This document shows positions 1 to 7,035 of a stretch of 12,026 bases of DNA, one piece after another. A program made the translations under genes and the position numbers. The DNA is taken from assembly GCA_947461915.1 (NCBI GenBank), contig CANHNG010000019.1:1-12026 (forward strand), given 5' to 3'. Source of the DNA: Flavobacteriaceae bacterium (lineage in GTDB: Bacteria > Bacteroidota > Bacteroidia > Flavobacteriales > Flavobacteriaceae). The notes under the pieces were generated by a model. It had not been told where the DNA came from and did not search any database. It worked only from the letters and a program-made list of their open reading frames with translations. The stretch's first letter is position 1, and each line of letters starts with the position of its first letter.

Positions 1-111
1 GTACGTAGTTTTAATGCTGATGCTTTGATGAAGGCTACTCAACAATATGGAACAGGCAAAACAAAGCGCACTTTAAAATCAATAGTTAGAAACGTACTCC
101 AGCATGCTTGA
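1..111 (+). CDS. 3' end of an unidentified reading frame (partial)
   Basis: The frame starting at base 1 stays open for 36 codons and stops at TGA 109-111, so it may be the C-terminus of a gene that begins outside the window. The peptide is basic (ends KSIVRNVLQHA) and has no motif I recognise. It is on the opposite strand to the restriction operon. An open run of this length can occur by chance, so it may not be coding. A transposase or recombinase tail would fit the degraded surroundings, but that is a guess. Confidence 0.25.
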   Translation, partial: VRSFNADALMKATQQYGTGKTKRTLKSIVRNVLQHA

Positions 112-360
112 TTTCATACATAACGACCCTGAATTCAAATAGCTTCTCTCCATTGTATCTAACTGAACATACTATTTTTACAGTGCAATGGAATAATAAT
201 TTGAAATATAAGCATTGTCGGATGGCAATAATCAGATTGAGGTTCAATTTGAAGGGGGAATTGGCCAGTGACTTTATATAGTTTGAATGTCATCATTTCT
301 GTTAGGTATAGAATAAAATCCTAACGCTGCACCCTAATTCCTCCAATGATATCTAGTCTA

Positions 361-430
361 TGCTTAAACAGTCGGCGAGGCGGCTTTAGACCATTTCGTT
401 GACGTCACCAAAATGGTCAAAATCGGTTCT
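361..430 (+). pseudogene. dinD-like gene remnant (frameshifted fragment)
   Basis: Frame 2 of the plus strand reads GEAALDHFVDVTKMVKIGS up to about base 430, then runs eight unrelated codons to TAA 455-457. DHF....MVKIGS closely resembles the core of DinD proteins; E. coli DinD, from memory, has DHFEEILDMVKIGS in its N-terminal BRO-like half. Just upstream, in frame 1, bases 361-372 read C-L-N-S. The family has a C..NSG motif at this place, and removing one base (C373) joins NS to GEAALDHF. So about 23 codons of a protein of roughly 280 residues survive, with one apparent +1 frameshift. Orientation is convergent with the operon. DinD-type genes are known companions of type I R-M loci, so this may be a lost accessory gene. 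Confidence 0.55.
389..418. repeat. 30-bp near-perfect palindrome
   Basis: GACCATTT (389-396) is the exact reverse complement of AAATGGTC (411-418), and the centre is the 8-bp palindrome TGACGTCA (400-407). Across the 15 possible base pairs only two mismatch (397/410 and 399/408). It coincides with codons D-H-F-V-D-V-T-K-M-V of the DinD-like remnant, so it may simply be a property of that coding sequence. It could also act as a hairpin downstream of the metallopeptidase gene, but no T-run follows it on the minus strand. Confidence 0.5.
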
Positions 431-464
431 GAATCATTTGAGCTAGATCCATCGTAATACTTCG

Positions 465-1166
465 CTAAGCTAAAAGTAATTCTAATTTTAACTTCCATTT
501 TTCCCAATCTTTCATTTCCTTCGATTGCAATTCAAAAAATTTATGCGTGTGATCATGATGAATTAAATGACAGAGCTCATGTGTAATTACATACTCAATA
601 GAACCTTTGGGAGCTTTTATCAATTCAGGATTTAAAATAATTTTCCCTTTAGCGGTGCAGCTTCCCCATCGCTTAGGCATATTTCGGAGTTCTATGGCAG
701 TAGGTGTAACTTTATGTTGTTTGAATTTCTCGATTAATGGTAAGGCTATTGAATTTAATTTCTTCTTCGCTTGTTCGTGATACCAATTTTCTAGCAAAGC
801 CCTAGTTTTAGTAGATGTCTTTGTTTTAACAACTAAGTACTTACCCTTCAATTTAACTGATTCTTCTTCATTACAGGTTATTACTTTTAATAAATACTGT
901 CTACCTAAATATAAATGGGTTTCCCCACTAACATATTTCCTTTTAGGCGTTTTGGGATGAAAAGACAAAAAGTAACTTATATTTCGAATTATCCATGGTG
1001 CACGTTTGGTAAGCTTTGATTCAATTTTATTTATTTCAGTTCCGTTTGGCGCTGTAACTATCACACACATTTCGGGCGTAACCGTTATGCCTAGTGTTTC
1101 TCTTTCTGAATACTGAAGTTCATAATCAATAGTTGCTGACCCAAAATTAAATGTTCGTCTTATCAT
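465..1166 (-). CDS. YgjP/DUF45-type zinc metallopeptidase
   Basis: This 233-residue protein has the YgjP-like (DUF45, COG1451) layout. A conserved RWGSC segment lies at residues 167-170 and the C-terminal zinc site is H196-E-L-C-H200, with H206 as the likely third ligand, in the pattern HELxHL..H..H..FF. Length matches the family (about 220-240). No signal peptide or membrane helix is visible, so it should be cytoplasmic. Its ATG overlaps the hsdR stop as ATGA (1163-1166), which implies translational coupling, and it is the last gene of the operon. Genes of this family are often found next to type I restriction subunits, but their substrate is not established. Turnover of HsdR or of other proteins is a reasonable inference, with nothing here to prove it. 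Family assignment is strong; role is open. Confidence 0.88.
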   Translation of the reverse strand: MIRRTFNFGSATIDYELQYSERETLGITVTPEMCVIVTAPNGTEINKIESKLTKRAPWIIRNISYFLSFHPKTPKRKYVSGETHLYLGRQYLLKVITCNEEESVKLKGKYLVVKTKTSTKTRALLENWYHEQAKKKLNSIALPLIEKFKQHKVTPTAIELRNMPKRWGSCTAKGKIILNPELIKAPKGSIEYVITHELCHLIHHDHTHKFFELQSKEMKDWEKWKLKLELLLA

Positions 1167-4100
1167 TTATAACGAATTTTTGCAACCTCAATACAATCTT
1201 CCGCTAGTTTGTCCATTTCTCCAAATGTCAGCTTGATACTGTATTTGTCGCGAACTTCATCAATTAAATAATCTCCGATTTCAATTAAAAGCTTTCCAGT
1301 TATATTGGATTTATTTTGCCAATCAACTACAGGCTTATTATTATCCAATACGTATTTTCTAATAAGTTCGTCGATATTCAATGCAGTTTGTACAGAAACT
1401 TCCTTAAGCACTATTTCATCCTGCATTTTTTCACTAAGTAATTCCTTAGTAATTCCATAAAAGGCTTTTGCCTCATCCTTACCCACCAGTAAATCAGGAA
1501 CCTCATTATCTGTTCTTGTTAGAACATTATCCATTATGTCCTGAACATTTAATAAATACTGCACTTCCGATATTCGTTTAGCTTCGTAATCTGCAATGGT
1601 CTCCTTGAGTAATTGAGAGAACTTTTTGTAGAATGCCGGATCTTCATCCATTTTCTCAGTGATATGCTTCGCTGTTCTGCTGGCAATCTTGTCGGCTTTG
1701 GCTGCTTTACCAGTTGTATTTTCTACTTCTTGCTGAAACTTATCTTTATCGAAAATATTTACCAGTTCTGTGATGGTTTCAATTTTCTCAGTGGTAATGT
1801 GTGTATCTATCAGTTTTTGAATTTGCCCTTCGTATTGTTTGTAGTCAATTTCATCGCTGTATCTTTCCACAACTGCCAGGCGTAATTTCAGGAACATGGT
1901 CAAATCCTCTTTGTACCTATTGATTGTTTTTTCTTCAACATCTTTGTGAAACTGAATGGCTGATAATGCCAGTTTCAAACTTTTAGCAAAGGCAGCTAGT
2001 TTATCGTAAAACAAAACCCTGATTGCTTCATCTTTCAATAATTGCTGATATGCCTCTGCATCTCGTTTGTTAGCAATGGTTTTGAAAATATCCCAAAGGT
2101 CTGAATGCTTTTGCGGAAGTTTTTTAATTTCATCCGAAATATTGGTGAGTGTTCCCGCCAAATCTTCATCATCAAAATCTTCAAAAGTAGAATATAATTT
2201 CAAGGCATCATCCAAATTTTCAATTACACCATAATAGTCAATGATGTAACCAAATTCTTTGTCCGCATAAATGCGGTTTACCCTTGCAATTGCTTGTAAG
2301 AGTTTGTGTCCTTGCAAATTTCTTGTGAGATATAAAACGGTGTTTTTCGGTTCGTCAAATCCCGTAAGCAATTTGTCAACTACAATAATAATTTCCGGGT
2401 CTTTCTGATTTTTGAAACGACTGATGATGTTTTTCTCATAGCTTTTTGAATTGCCATGTTCATCCATCATTTTTTTCCAAAACTGATTTTCCTTTTCGGT
2501 TGACTTCTCATAGGCACTTTCTTCGCCTTCCCTTTCGTCAACAGATGAAATCAAAACTTCACAGCTTACTATACCAATTTCATCCAAGTATTCTTTGTAC
2601 TTGATGGCATTCACTTTTTTATCGCAAACCAATTGCCCTTTGAATGGTGTGCTGCCTTGCCAGTTATCACGAAAATGATAGCTGATGTCCCAGGCAATCA
2701 TTCGCATTTTTTGTTCGGCTGAATTCAAGTGGTCATTTCGAGCAAACTTTTTCTTAATATCTGCTTTTTGGTAATCGGTTAAAGGTTCTGAAACCATCCC
2801 GAAAAACGTATCTATCGGACTTGCATTTACATTCTGCAATGCCAATCGTCCTTCATAAAGCAACGGAACTACGGCCTTGTCCTTTACGGCTTGGTCAACT
2901 GTGTACGCATCTATTAAACCACCAAATTTCTCTGCGGTACTCTTGTCTTTTTTGAAAAGCGGTGTTCCCGTCATGGCAATAAAACAGGCATTGGGCAATG
3001 TCTTTTGCATGTCGATATTGAACGTACCATGCTGTGTTCTGTGCCCTTCATCTACCAACACAAATATGTCATGGCTTTCTAATGGTCTGTTTATTTTCTT
3101 AACGGCTGCAACAAATTTATTGATGATGGTTGTAACTACCGAATCACTTTTGCTTTCGAGCAATTCTACTAAACGCTGACCAGTGGTTGCATTTTCAACA
3201 AACATTCCGCATTTTCTGAAAGTGCCTGAAATTTGATTGTCTAAATCGGTTCTGTCTGTAACCAATACAATTTTAGGATTGCGAATGCTTGGTTCCATAG
3301 CAATAGCTTGTGCCAACATTACCATTGTTAATGATTTTCCACTTCCTTGCGTGTGCCAGATAACGCCACCTTTTCTTTTACCATGCTCCACATTCCTGAT
3401 GCGTTGCATGGATTTTTTGATGGCAAAAAACTGCTGGTACCGGGCTACTTTTTTATCTCCATTATCGAATAAAACAAAATTGAAAACAATGTCCATTAAT
3501 CGTTCAGGCCGGCATAAACCAAATAAATAATTATCTTGTTCGGTTGGAAGAATTTCCTGCTTTTCTAAAGCATCAAAATACCGGCGAACATATTTGAAAC
3601 GGTCAGTAAAAAGTTGCTCTTTTACTGATACAGAAAGCGGTTTGTTTTTGAGTTCTTGTAAGTTGATTTTGTAATTACTCTCTTCCTCATCACTGGTAAA
3701 TTTCTCTTCCCACTTTGCCCAAAATTTTTCAGGTGTGGCATTGGTAGCATAAGCAGCTTCTTGTGTGGCGATGCTCAACGTCAATTGTGAATAGACATAC
3801 AAACTGCGGATGCCGTCTTCTTGTTGATTGCGTAAATGCTGACTGATAGCCTGTTTCAATGGCTCTTTCATATCTGGTCGTTTGCATTCAATGATGCAAA
3901 GCGGAATGCCATTTACAAACAACACTAAATCGGGGCGATAATGCTCTTTGCTTGTACTCCGCATCACGCTGAATTCTTCGCTTACATGAAATACATTATT
4001 GCTAATGTTTTTCCAGTCTATGTATTGAAGCGTAAAACTTTTTTTGTCGCCATCTACACTTTGCTCCAATGCCTGACCTAAAGTCAGCAGATTGTATGCT

Positions 4101-4390
4101 TTTTCACTTGCAGCAATGTAGCCTTCGTTCATGGGAAGGTTTTTTAAAGCCAAAATACCCCGGTCAATATTCTCGTCTGTAAAAATGCTGGTTTTCGTTG
4201 CACTTACCCTGATACTGTTGATCTCTTTCAGTTGCTTCCGTAATACATCTTCCAACAATACATTGGTGGTTTTGCCACCTCTTTGTCTATCGGCTTCTGC
4301 AGGACTCAAATAGGTATAACCAAGATTCACCAGCATTTGCAATGCGGGAATCTGGCTGATATGGTCTTCTTTAAAACTTGGTGTGTCCAT
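1163..4390 (-). CDS. hsdR: Type I restriction enzyme subunit R (HsdR)
   Basis: HsdR is the motor and nuclease of the R2M2S1 complex. It pumps DNA past the bound enzyme using ATP and cuts unmodified DNA at a distance. The 1075-residue length is usual. The N-terminal HSDR_N nuclease core shows D154 and E168-C-K170 (PD-(D/E)xK type). The SF2 translocase follows: Walker A TQGSGKS 347-353, motif II DEGH 447-450, motif III TGTP 474-477, motif V TGFDEP 676-681 and motif VI QAIARVNR 699-706. The C-terminal helical part fits the DUF3387-type domain that docks on the methylase. All key residues are present and the frame is intact, so it should be active. The ATG at 4388-4390 is preceded by an A-rich stretch without a Shine-Dalgarno sequence, and a strong hairpin lies 22 bases upstream. 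The 3' end overlaps the metallopeptidase start by 4 bases. Confidence 0.96.
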   Translation of the reverse strand: MDTPSFKEDHISQIPALQMLVNLGYTYLSPAEADRQRGGKTTNVLLEDVLRKQLKEINSIRVSATKTSIFTDENIDRGILALKNLPMNEGYIAASEKAYNLLTLGQALEQSVDGDKKSFTLQYIDWKNISNNVFHVSEEFSVMRSTSKEHYRPDLVLFVNGIPLCIIECKRPDMKEPLKQAISQHLRNQQEDGIRSLYVYSQLTLSIATQEAAYATNATPEKFWAKWEEKFTSDEEESNYKINLQELKNKPLSVSVKEQLFTDRFKYVRRYFDALEKQEILPTEQDNYLFGLCRPERLMDIVFNFVLFDNGDKKVARYQQFFAIKKSMQRIRNVEHGKRKGGVIWHTQGSGKSLTMVMLAQAIAMEPSIRNPKIVLVTDRTDLDNQISGTFRKCGMFVENATTGQRLVELLESKSDSVVTTIINKFVAAVKKINRPLESHDIFVLVDEGHRTQHGTFNIDMQKTLPNACFIAMTGTPLFKKDKSTAEKFGGLIDAYTVDQAVKDKAVVPLLYEGRLALQNVNASPIDTFFGMVSEPLTDYQKADIKKKFARNDHLNSAEQKMRMIAWDISYHFRDNWQGSTPFKGQLVCDKKVNAIKYKEYLDEIGIVSCEVLISSVDEREGEESAYEKSTEKENQFWKKMMDEHGNSKSYEKNIISRFKNQKDPEIIIVVDKLLTGFDEPKNTVLYLTRNLQGHKLLQAIARVNRIYADKEFGYIIDYYGVIENLDDALKLYSTFEDFDDEDLAGTLTNISDEIKKLPQKHSDLWDIFKTIANKRDAEAYQQLLKDEAIRVLFYDKLAAFAKSLKLALSAIQFHKDVEEKTINRYKEDLTMFLKLRLAVVERYSDEIDYKQYEGQIQKLIDTHITTEKIETITELVNIFDKDKFQQEVENTTGKAAKADKIASRTAKHITEKMDEDPAFYKKFSQLLKETIADYEAKRISEVQYLLNVQDIMDNVLTRTDNEVPDLLVGKDEAKAFYGITKELLSEKMQDEIVLKEVSVQTALNIDELIRKYVLDNNKPVVDWQNKSNITGKLLIEIGDYLIDEVRDKYSIKLTFGEMDKLAEDCIEVAKIRYK

Positions 4391-4412
4391 TACTTTTTAA
4401 TTTCGTTTTTTG

Positions 4413-4446
4413 TCATGTATAGAAAAGTGAGGTTTTCTATACATGA
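4413..4446 (-). repeat. Perfect 14-bp-arm hairpin upstream of hsdR
   Basis: TCATGTATAGAAAA (4413-4426) is the exact reverse complement of TTTTCTATACATGA (4433-4446), with a 6-base loop (GTGAGG on the plus strand). In the operon transcript this stem would end 22 bases before the hsdR ATG and is not followed by a U-run. It therefore looks more like a translational/RNA-processing element or a double-stranded operator than a terminator. It is the best preserved member of the palindrome cluster in this gap. Confidence 0.75.
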
Positions 4447-4455
4447 TTCATTGCT

Positions 4456-4487
4456 CATGTGTAGTTTTTGACTGTTTTCTTTACATG
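4456..4487. repeat. Degenerate copy of the palindrome
   Basis: CATGTGTAG (4456-4464) and TTTTCTTTACATG (4475-4487) have the same arrangement as the perfect hairpin. The right half differs at one base from the 13-base block of the other copies, while the left half is degraded. Its right half starts 42 bases from that of the first copy, about four helical turns. That spacing would suit a protein bound on one face of the DNA, but a single spacing is weak evidence. Confidence 0.4.
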
Positions 4488-4496
4488 TGCTTGATT

Positions 4497-4528
4497 TTTG
4501 CATGATATTTCGCTTCATTTTAACTTTG
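4497..4528 (+). promoter_or_regulatory. Candidate Bacteroidota-type promoter antisense to fic
   Basis: TTTG (4497-4500) and TAACTTTG (4521-4528) match the -33/-7 consensus of Bacteroidota exactly, with a 20-base spacer. A transcript would start near 4535 and run through the partial palindrome into the antisense strand of fic. No gene follows on this strand. In DNA this AT-rich one such match per window could arise by chance, so the call is weak. Confidence 0.25.
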
Positions 4529-4576
4529 TAGAACATCTACTTAAATTATTTATACTATACACATTCGGAAAATACA

Positions 4577-4600
4577 TATAGAAAATGCCGCTTTTCTATA
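4577..4600. repeat. Second hairpin overlapping the fic stop codon
   Basis: TATAGAAAA (4577-4585) pairs exactly with TTTTCTATA (4592-4600) around a 6-base loop. The right arm continues as CATG, giving the same 13-base block as the first hairpin, while the left arm has lost two bases there. The fic stop codon TAG (4598-4596) lies inside the right arm, so the last residues of Fic are encoded by this repeat. It could form a modest stem at the end of the fic message, with no strong U-run after it. Confidence 0.6.
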
Positions 4601-5681
4601 CATGTTTTACTTGATTTACGTTTGAAAGCAGATTGTACAAGTCTGTATTTATATAATAATTGTCCCTGCCTAACTTCACTTTTTGTACAATTCCTATCTG
4701 GTCAAGTTCGTCCAAATATTTAGTAGCAGTAAGTCGACTAACCTCCAAATCGGTCATGATAAAATCTATTTTGGTATATGGATGCTTGAACAGGTTGTTA
4801 ATTAAATCCTGACTGTAAAACTTGGTATTTTCTCTGATTTTCTTCTTGTGCTTTTGCATCAAGTTCTTTATCCCTTCAATTATTTTAATGGTTTGCAAAG
4901 AGGTTTGCTCTACACCTTCCAAAATATAAAGCACCCATTCTTCCCAAGCATTTTCGGTTCTCACTTTTTGCAGCAAGCGGTAATAGTCTCCTTTGTTTTG
5001 GTTAATGAATCGGCTCATGTAAAGGATGGGCAAATTCAATAAACCCTCTTTTACCAAATATAGAATATTGATAATTCTACCCGTTCTGCCGTTACCGTCA
5101 TAAAAGGGATGAATGCTTTCAAACTGATGATGGATAATAGCCATTTTCACCAGCGGATCGTAGTCGCTCATGTCATTATTGTTCACAAACTGCTCTAAGT
5201 TGTTCATGAATGCCACAACCTCATCATGCGTTTGTGGTGGCGTATAAACTATTTCGCCAGTTTGTTCATTTTTCAATTCAGTGCCGGGCACTTTTCTAAA
5301 ACCTGCATCATTTTCTTCCAATGTTCCTTGCATTTGAATAATGTGGTTGTTCGATAAAAAACCTTTCTGTCTTACGGTTTCAAATCCCCAACGCAATGCT
5401 TCAGCATAGTTGTGCACCTCTTTTGAAGCAATAGACTTAAACTCTTTTTTTAAGTAATCTCCCTGATACAATTCATCATGTGTAGTGATGATGTTTTCAA
5501 TAGCCGAACTGTCTTTTGCTTCCTGCAACGAAAGGGTGCTGATTAATATATTCTCATTGGGAATGCTTAGGGCAGCACCTTTCATCTCTGCCAATGCACT
5601 GCGGGCAGCAGCCGTTTTTTTCATAATGGCCTTGGATTCTAAATCGATATCCAAAGGAAGTTGTGGGATTTTATATGCCAT
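4596..5681 (-). CDS. Fic-family protein (probable AMPylase) with winged-helix C-terminus
   Basis: Fic enzymes usually transfer AMP from ATP to a hydroxyl side chain of a target protein. This 361-residue protein carries an intact catalytic loop, H191-PFYDGNGRTG-R202. It also has an N-terminal inhibitory-helix motif S58-SAI-E62-N63 of the (S/T)xxxE(G/N) type, so it is expected to be self-inhibited (class II) until the helix is displaced. The N-terminal part matches the Fic_N domain. Residues about 285-350 look like a winged helix (motif near SRLTATKYLDEL), suggesting DNA binding or autoregulation. It lies 6 bases after the membrane-protein gene and 205 bases before hsdR. Fic genes do occur within type I R-M loci, but the target is unknown. 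The stop codon lies in a palindrome, so the extreme C-terminus may have been altered by an insertion. Family call is secure; role is inferred. Confidence 0.93.
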   Translation of the reverse strand: MAYKIPQLPLDIDLESKAIMKKTAAARSALAEMKGAALSIPNENILISTLSLQEAKDSSAIENIITTHDELYQGDYLKKEFKSIASKEVHNYAEALRWGFETVRQKGFLSNNHIIQMQGTLEENDAGFRKVPGTELKNEQTGEIVYTPPQTHDEVVAFMNNLEQFVNNNDMSDYDPLVKMAIIHHQFESIHPFYDGNGRTGRIINILYLVKEGLLNLPILYMSRFINQNKGDYYRLLQKVRTENAWEEWVLYILEGVEQTSLQTIKIIEGIKNLMQKHKKKIRENTKFYSQDLINNLFKHPYTKIDFIMTDLEVSRLTATKYLDELDQIGIVQKVKLGRDNYYINTDLYNLLSNVNQVKHV

Positions 5682-5687
5682 GATGTT

Positions 5688-7034
5688 CTATTTTTTTGCT
5701 AAATCTTTTAAAACCTCTAACAGTTCTTTACTGCTATTTTTATAAAAACTTTTTGGGTCTGCTTCTTTGTGCATTTGTGGCTTTGCATAAACTTGTTTAA
5801 TGGCATCGAGTAACATTGTTTGGCGGCTAGCATTTACGCTATCCTTGCCATCCTGACCAGCTAATAAATCGGCATAAGCATTAATGGTCTCAGAAATTGC
5901 GGCCCTAAAAGCATATTCTTCCTCAATTGCTCGTTCTTTGTTGTATTGTGCCATTATGTATCCCATAAGGATAAAGCCGGGAGAAGTTTTAACTAGATTG
6001 ACAATAATATCTAAATACGGCAGTGCTGTTTTTGTTGCTAAACATAAGAATACAACTACCGACCATGCAACGGCAACAGCCACTGAAACACCTACAGCCA
6101 CTCTCCACCAAATAAGTGATTTTGAAACTTTACCTTCTCGTAAACTAAATTTACTTCCAAGAGCCGCATCGGCTGATAAACCCAACAAACGCTTCGCTTC
6201 GGTCATCCTATTTTCAACTTCTGTTTTGGAGTCAACGATGGTTTTTAAATCAGTTGTGGCTTTACCTAAAGTTTCAGTAAGCGAAGTTTGAAGGTTGGTT
6301 AATGTTAAATTAAGGGTGTCGAAATCACTTTGATTTGTTTCAACATTACCAGCAACTGTTGCTGCCAAATCTGTTTGATTCTTTAATATGGTTTTTATTT
6401 CACCTTCAATGGCAGTGGCCCTGGTTAAAACTTCATTTATACTTTGAATAGTAGTTGCAGAAGTATTTTGGTTTTCGGTTAACGTTGTAAATTCTTGACG
6501 TTTCGATTCAAGGAAAACTTTAACATCATTTGTTGCTTTTTCTATATTCAAAACAAGAGTTGCATTTAGATCAATAAAGCCATTTAATTTACCTTGAACG
6601 ACCTCCAATTCTTTTAATAATTTTTCAGATTCAATCTTAGTCTTTTCCGTTTTGATTCTAGCCTTATCCCAAAATCCATTTATGATTTGGTAATAAATTA
6701 AACTTTCAACCCTTGTTGTTGCAGAGTTAAAATCGGCAGCCAATAGCCAAGCATACATGTTAGCGCAATCGCTTTCTAGATTTACTGTTCCAAAATCGTT
6801 TTGAAAATTTTGGCTTTGTGGCAAAAGCAAACCAAGCCCATCATTCAATTCAGTTTTTAGCTGGCTAATAATTCGTTGAATGAGTTGAATGAGTTGAGCC
6901 GCGTTAAAATTACCAATGATAATTTTAGTCGCATCATCTTCATTTGGGTATTGGCCGTTTAAGAGTTCAATTAAATTGAGTTGTTCTATTTGCTCAATTG
7001 AATTGAGAATATTTTGTCGTTGAGTTATATTCAT
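5688..7034 (-). CDS. Coiled-coil protein with two C-terminal membrane helices, unknown function
   Basis: I do not recognise a named family. The 448-residue protein has a mostly helical N-terminal region (1-125), then a long coiled coil at about 126-285 rich in K, E, T, L and N. After a short motif near LSADAALGSKFSLREGK (286-302) come two hydrophobic helices at about 308-333 and 338-361. A soluble tail of about 85 residues follows, beginning YNKERAIEEEYAFR. There is no signal peptide, so both ends probably face the cytoplasm with a hairpin in the inner membrane. No nuclease, ATPase or protease motif is visible. Its ATG lies one base after the hsdS stop (TGATATG) and its stop is 6 bases before fic, so it is made together with the R-M proteins. 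It could be a membrane-anchored sensor or an effector working with Fic; that is speculation. Confidence 0.85.
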   Translation of the reverse strand: MNITQRQNILNSIEQIEQLNLIELLNGQYPNEDDATKIIIGNFNAAQLIQLIQRIISQLKTELNDGLGLLLPQSQNFQNDFGTVNLESDCANMYAWLLAADFNSATTRVESLIYYQIINGFWDKARIKTEKTKIESEKLLKELEVVQGKLNGFIDLNATLVLNIEKATNDVKVFLESKRQEFTTLTENQNTSATTIQSINEVLTRATAIEGEIKTILKNQTDLAATVAGNVETNQSDFDTLNLTLTNLQTSLTETLGKATTDLKTIVDSKTEVENRMTEAKRLLGLSADAALGSKFSLREGKVSKSLIWWRVAVGVSVAVAVAWSVVVFLCLATKTALPYLDIIVNLVKTSPGFILMGYIMAQYNKERAIEEEYAFRAAISETINAYADLLAGQDGKDSVNASRQTMLLDAIKQVYAKPQMHKEADPKSFYKNSSKELLEVLKDLAKK

Positions 7035-7035
7035 A

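Larger units (their letters stand above)
112..464. other. Gene-free stretch with decayed remnants
   Basis: No intact gene is visible on either strand here. The last third carries a short DinD-like remnant and a 30-base near-palindrome, listed separately. Bases 241-265 (a TCAATTTGAA run followed by GGGGGAATTGG) resemble the TCAATTT..GGAAT units often seen near the ends of IS21-type insertion sequences in Bacteroidota, from memory only. I see no clear terminator for the metallopeptidase gene that ends at 465. The region reads as a scar at the downstream boundary of the restriction locus. Confidence 0.5.
4391..4595. promoter_or_regulatory. fic-hsdR intergenic region with palindrome cluster
   Basis: This is the only sizeable gap inside the operon (205 bases; others are 6 or fewer or overlap). 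It contains three copies of a TTTTCT(A/T)TACATG block on the plus strand at 4433-4445, 4475-4487 and 4592-4604, each with a better or worse inverted partner to its left. No TAnnTTTG box reads toward hsdR: the plus strand has no CAAA here. So hsdR probably depends on read-through or on an unusual promoter. The segment from 4414 to 4604 also begins and ends with the same 13 bases in inverted orientation, as a MITE would. Whether it is an operator array or an insertion cannot be decided from one sequence. Confidence 0.55.

Noticed and set aside
1-464. tRNA gene as an island attachment site
   Set aside because: No cloverleaf-like arms or CCA-type end could be seen on either strand.
1613-1885. Plus-strand open frames opposite hsdR, fic, the membrane gene, hsdS and hsdM
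   Set aside because: They lie fully antisense to well-supported genes with conserved motifs, have no recognisable domains and no start context. They are shadows of the minus-strand coding.
4577-4600. Intrinsic terminator ending the operon after fic
   Set aside because: The stem is short and AT-rich, no convincing U-run follows it in the transcript direction, and hsdR downstream has no consensus promoter of its own.
4413-4604. CRISPR array
   Set aside because: The repeated 13-base block has irregular spacing (42 and 117 bases), only three copies and inverted partners. No cas genes are present.
6875-7007. Small tandem repeat GTTGAATGA x2 (6875-6892) and 15-base palindrome CTCAATTGAATTGAG (6993-7007)
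   Set aside because: Both lie in codons for repetitive I/L/Q/E residues at the N-terminus of the membrane protein and are adequately explained by low-complexity helical coding.
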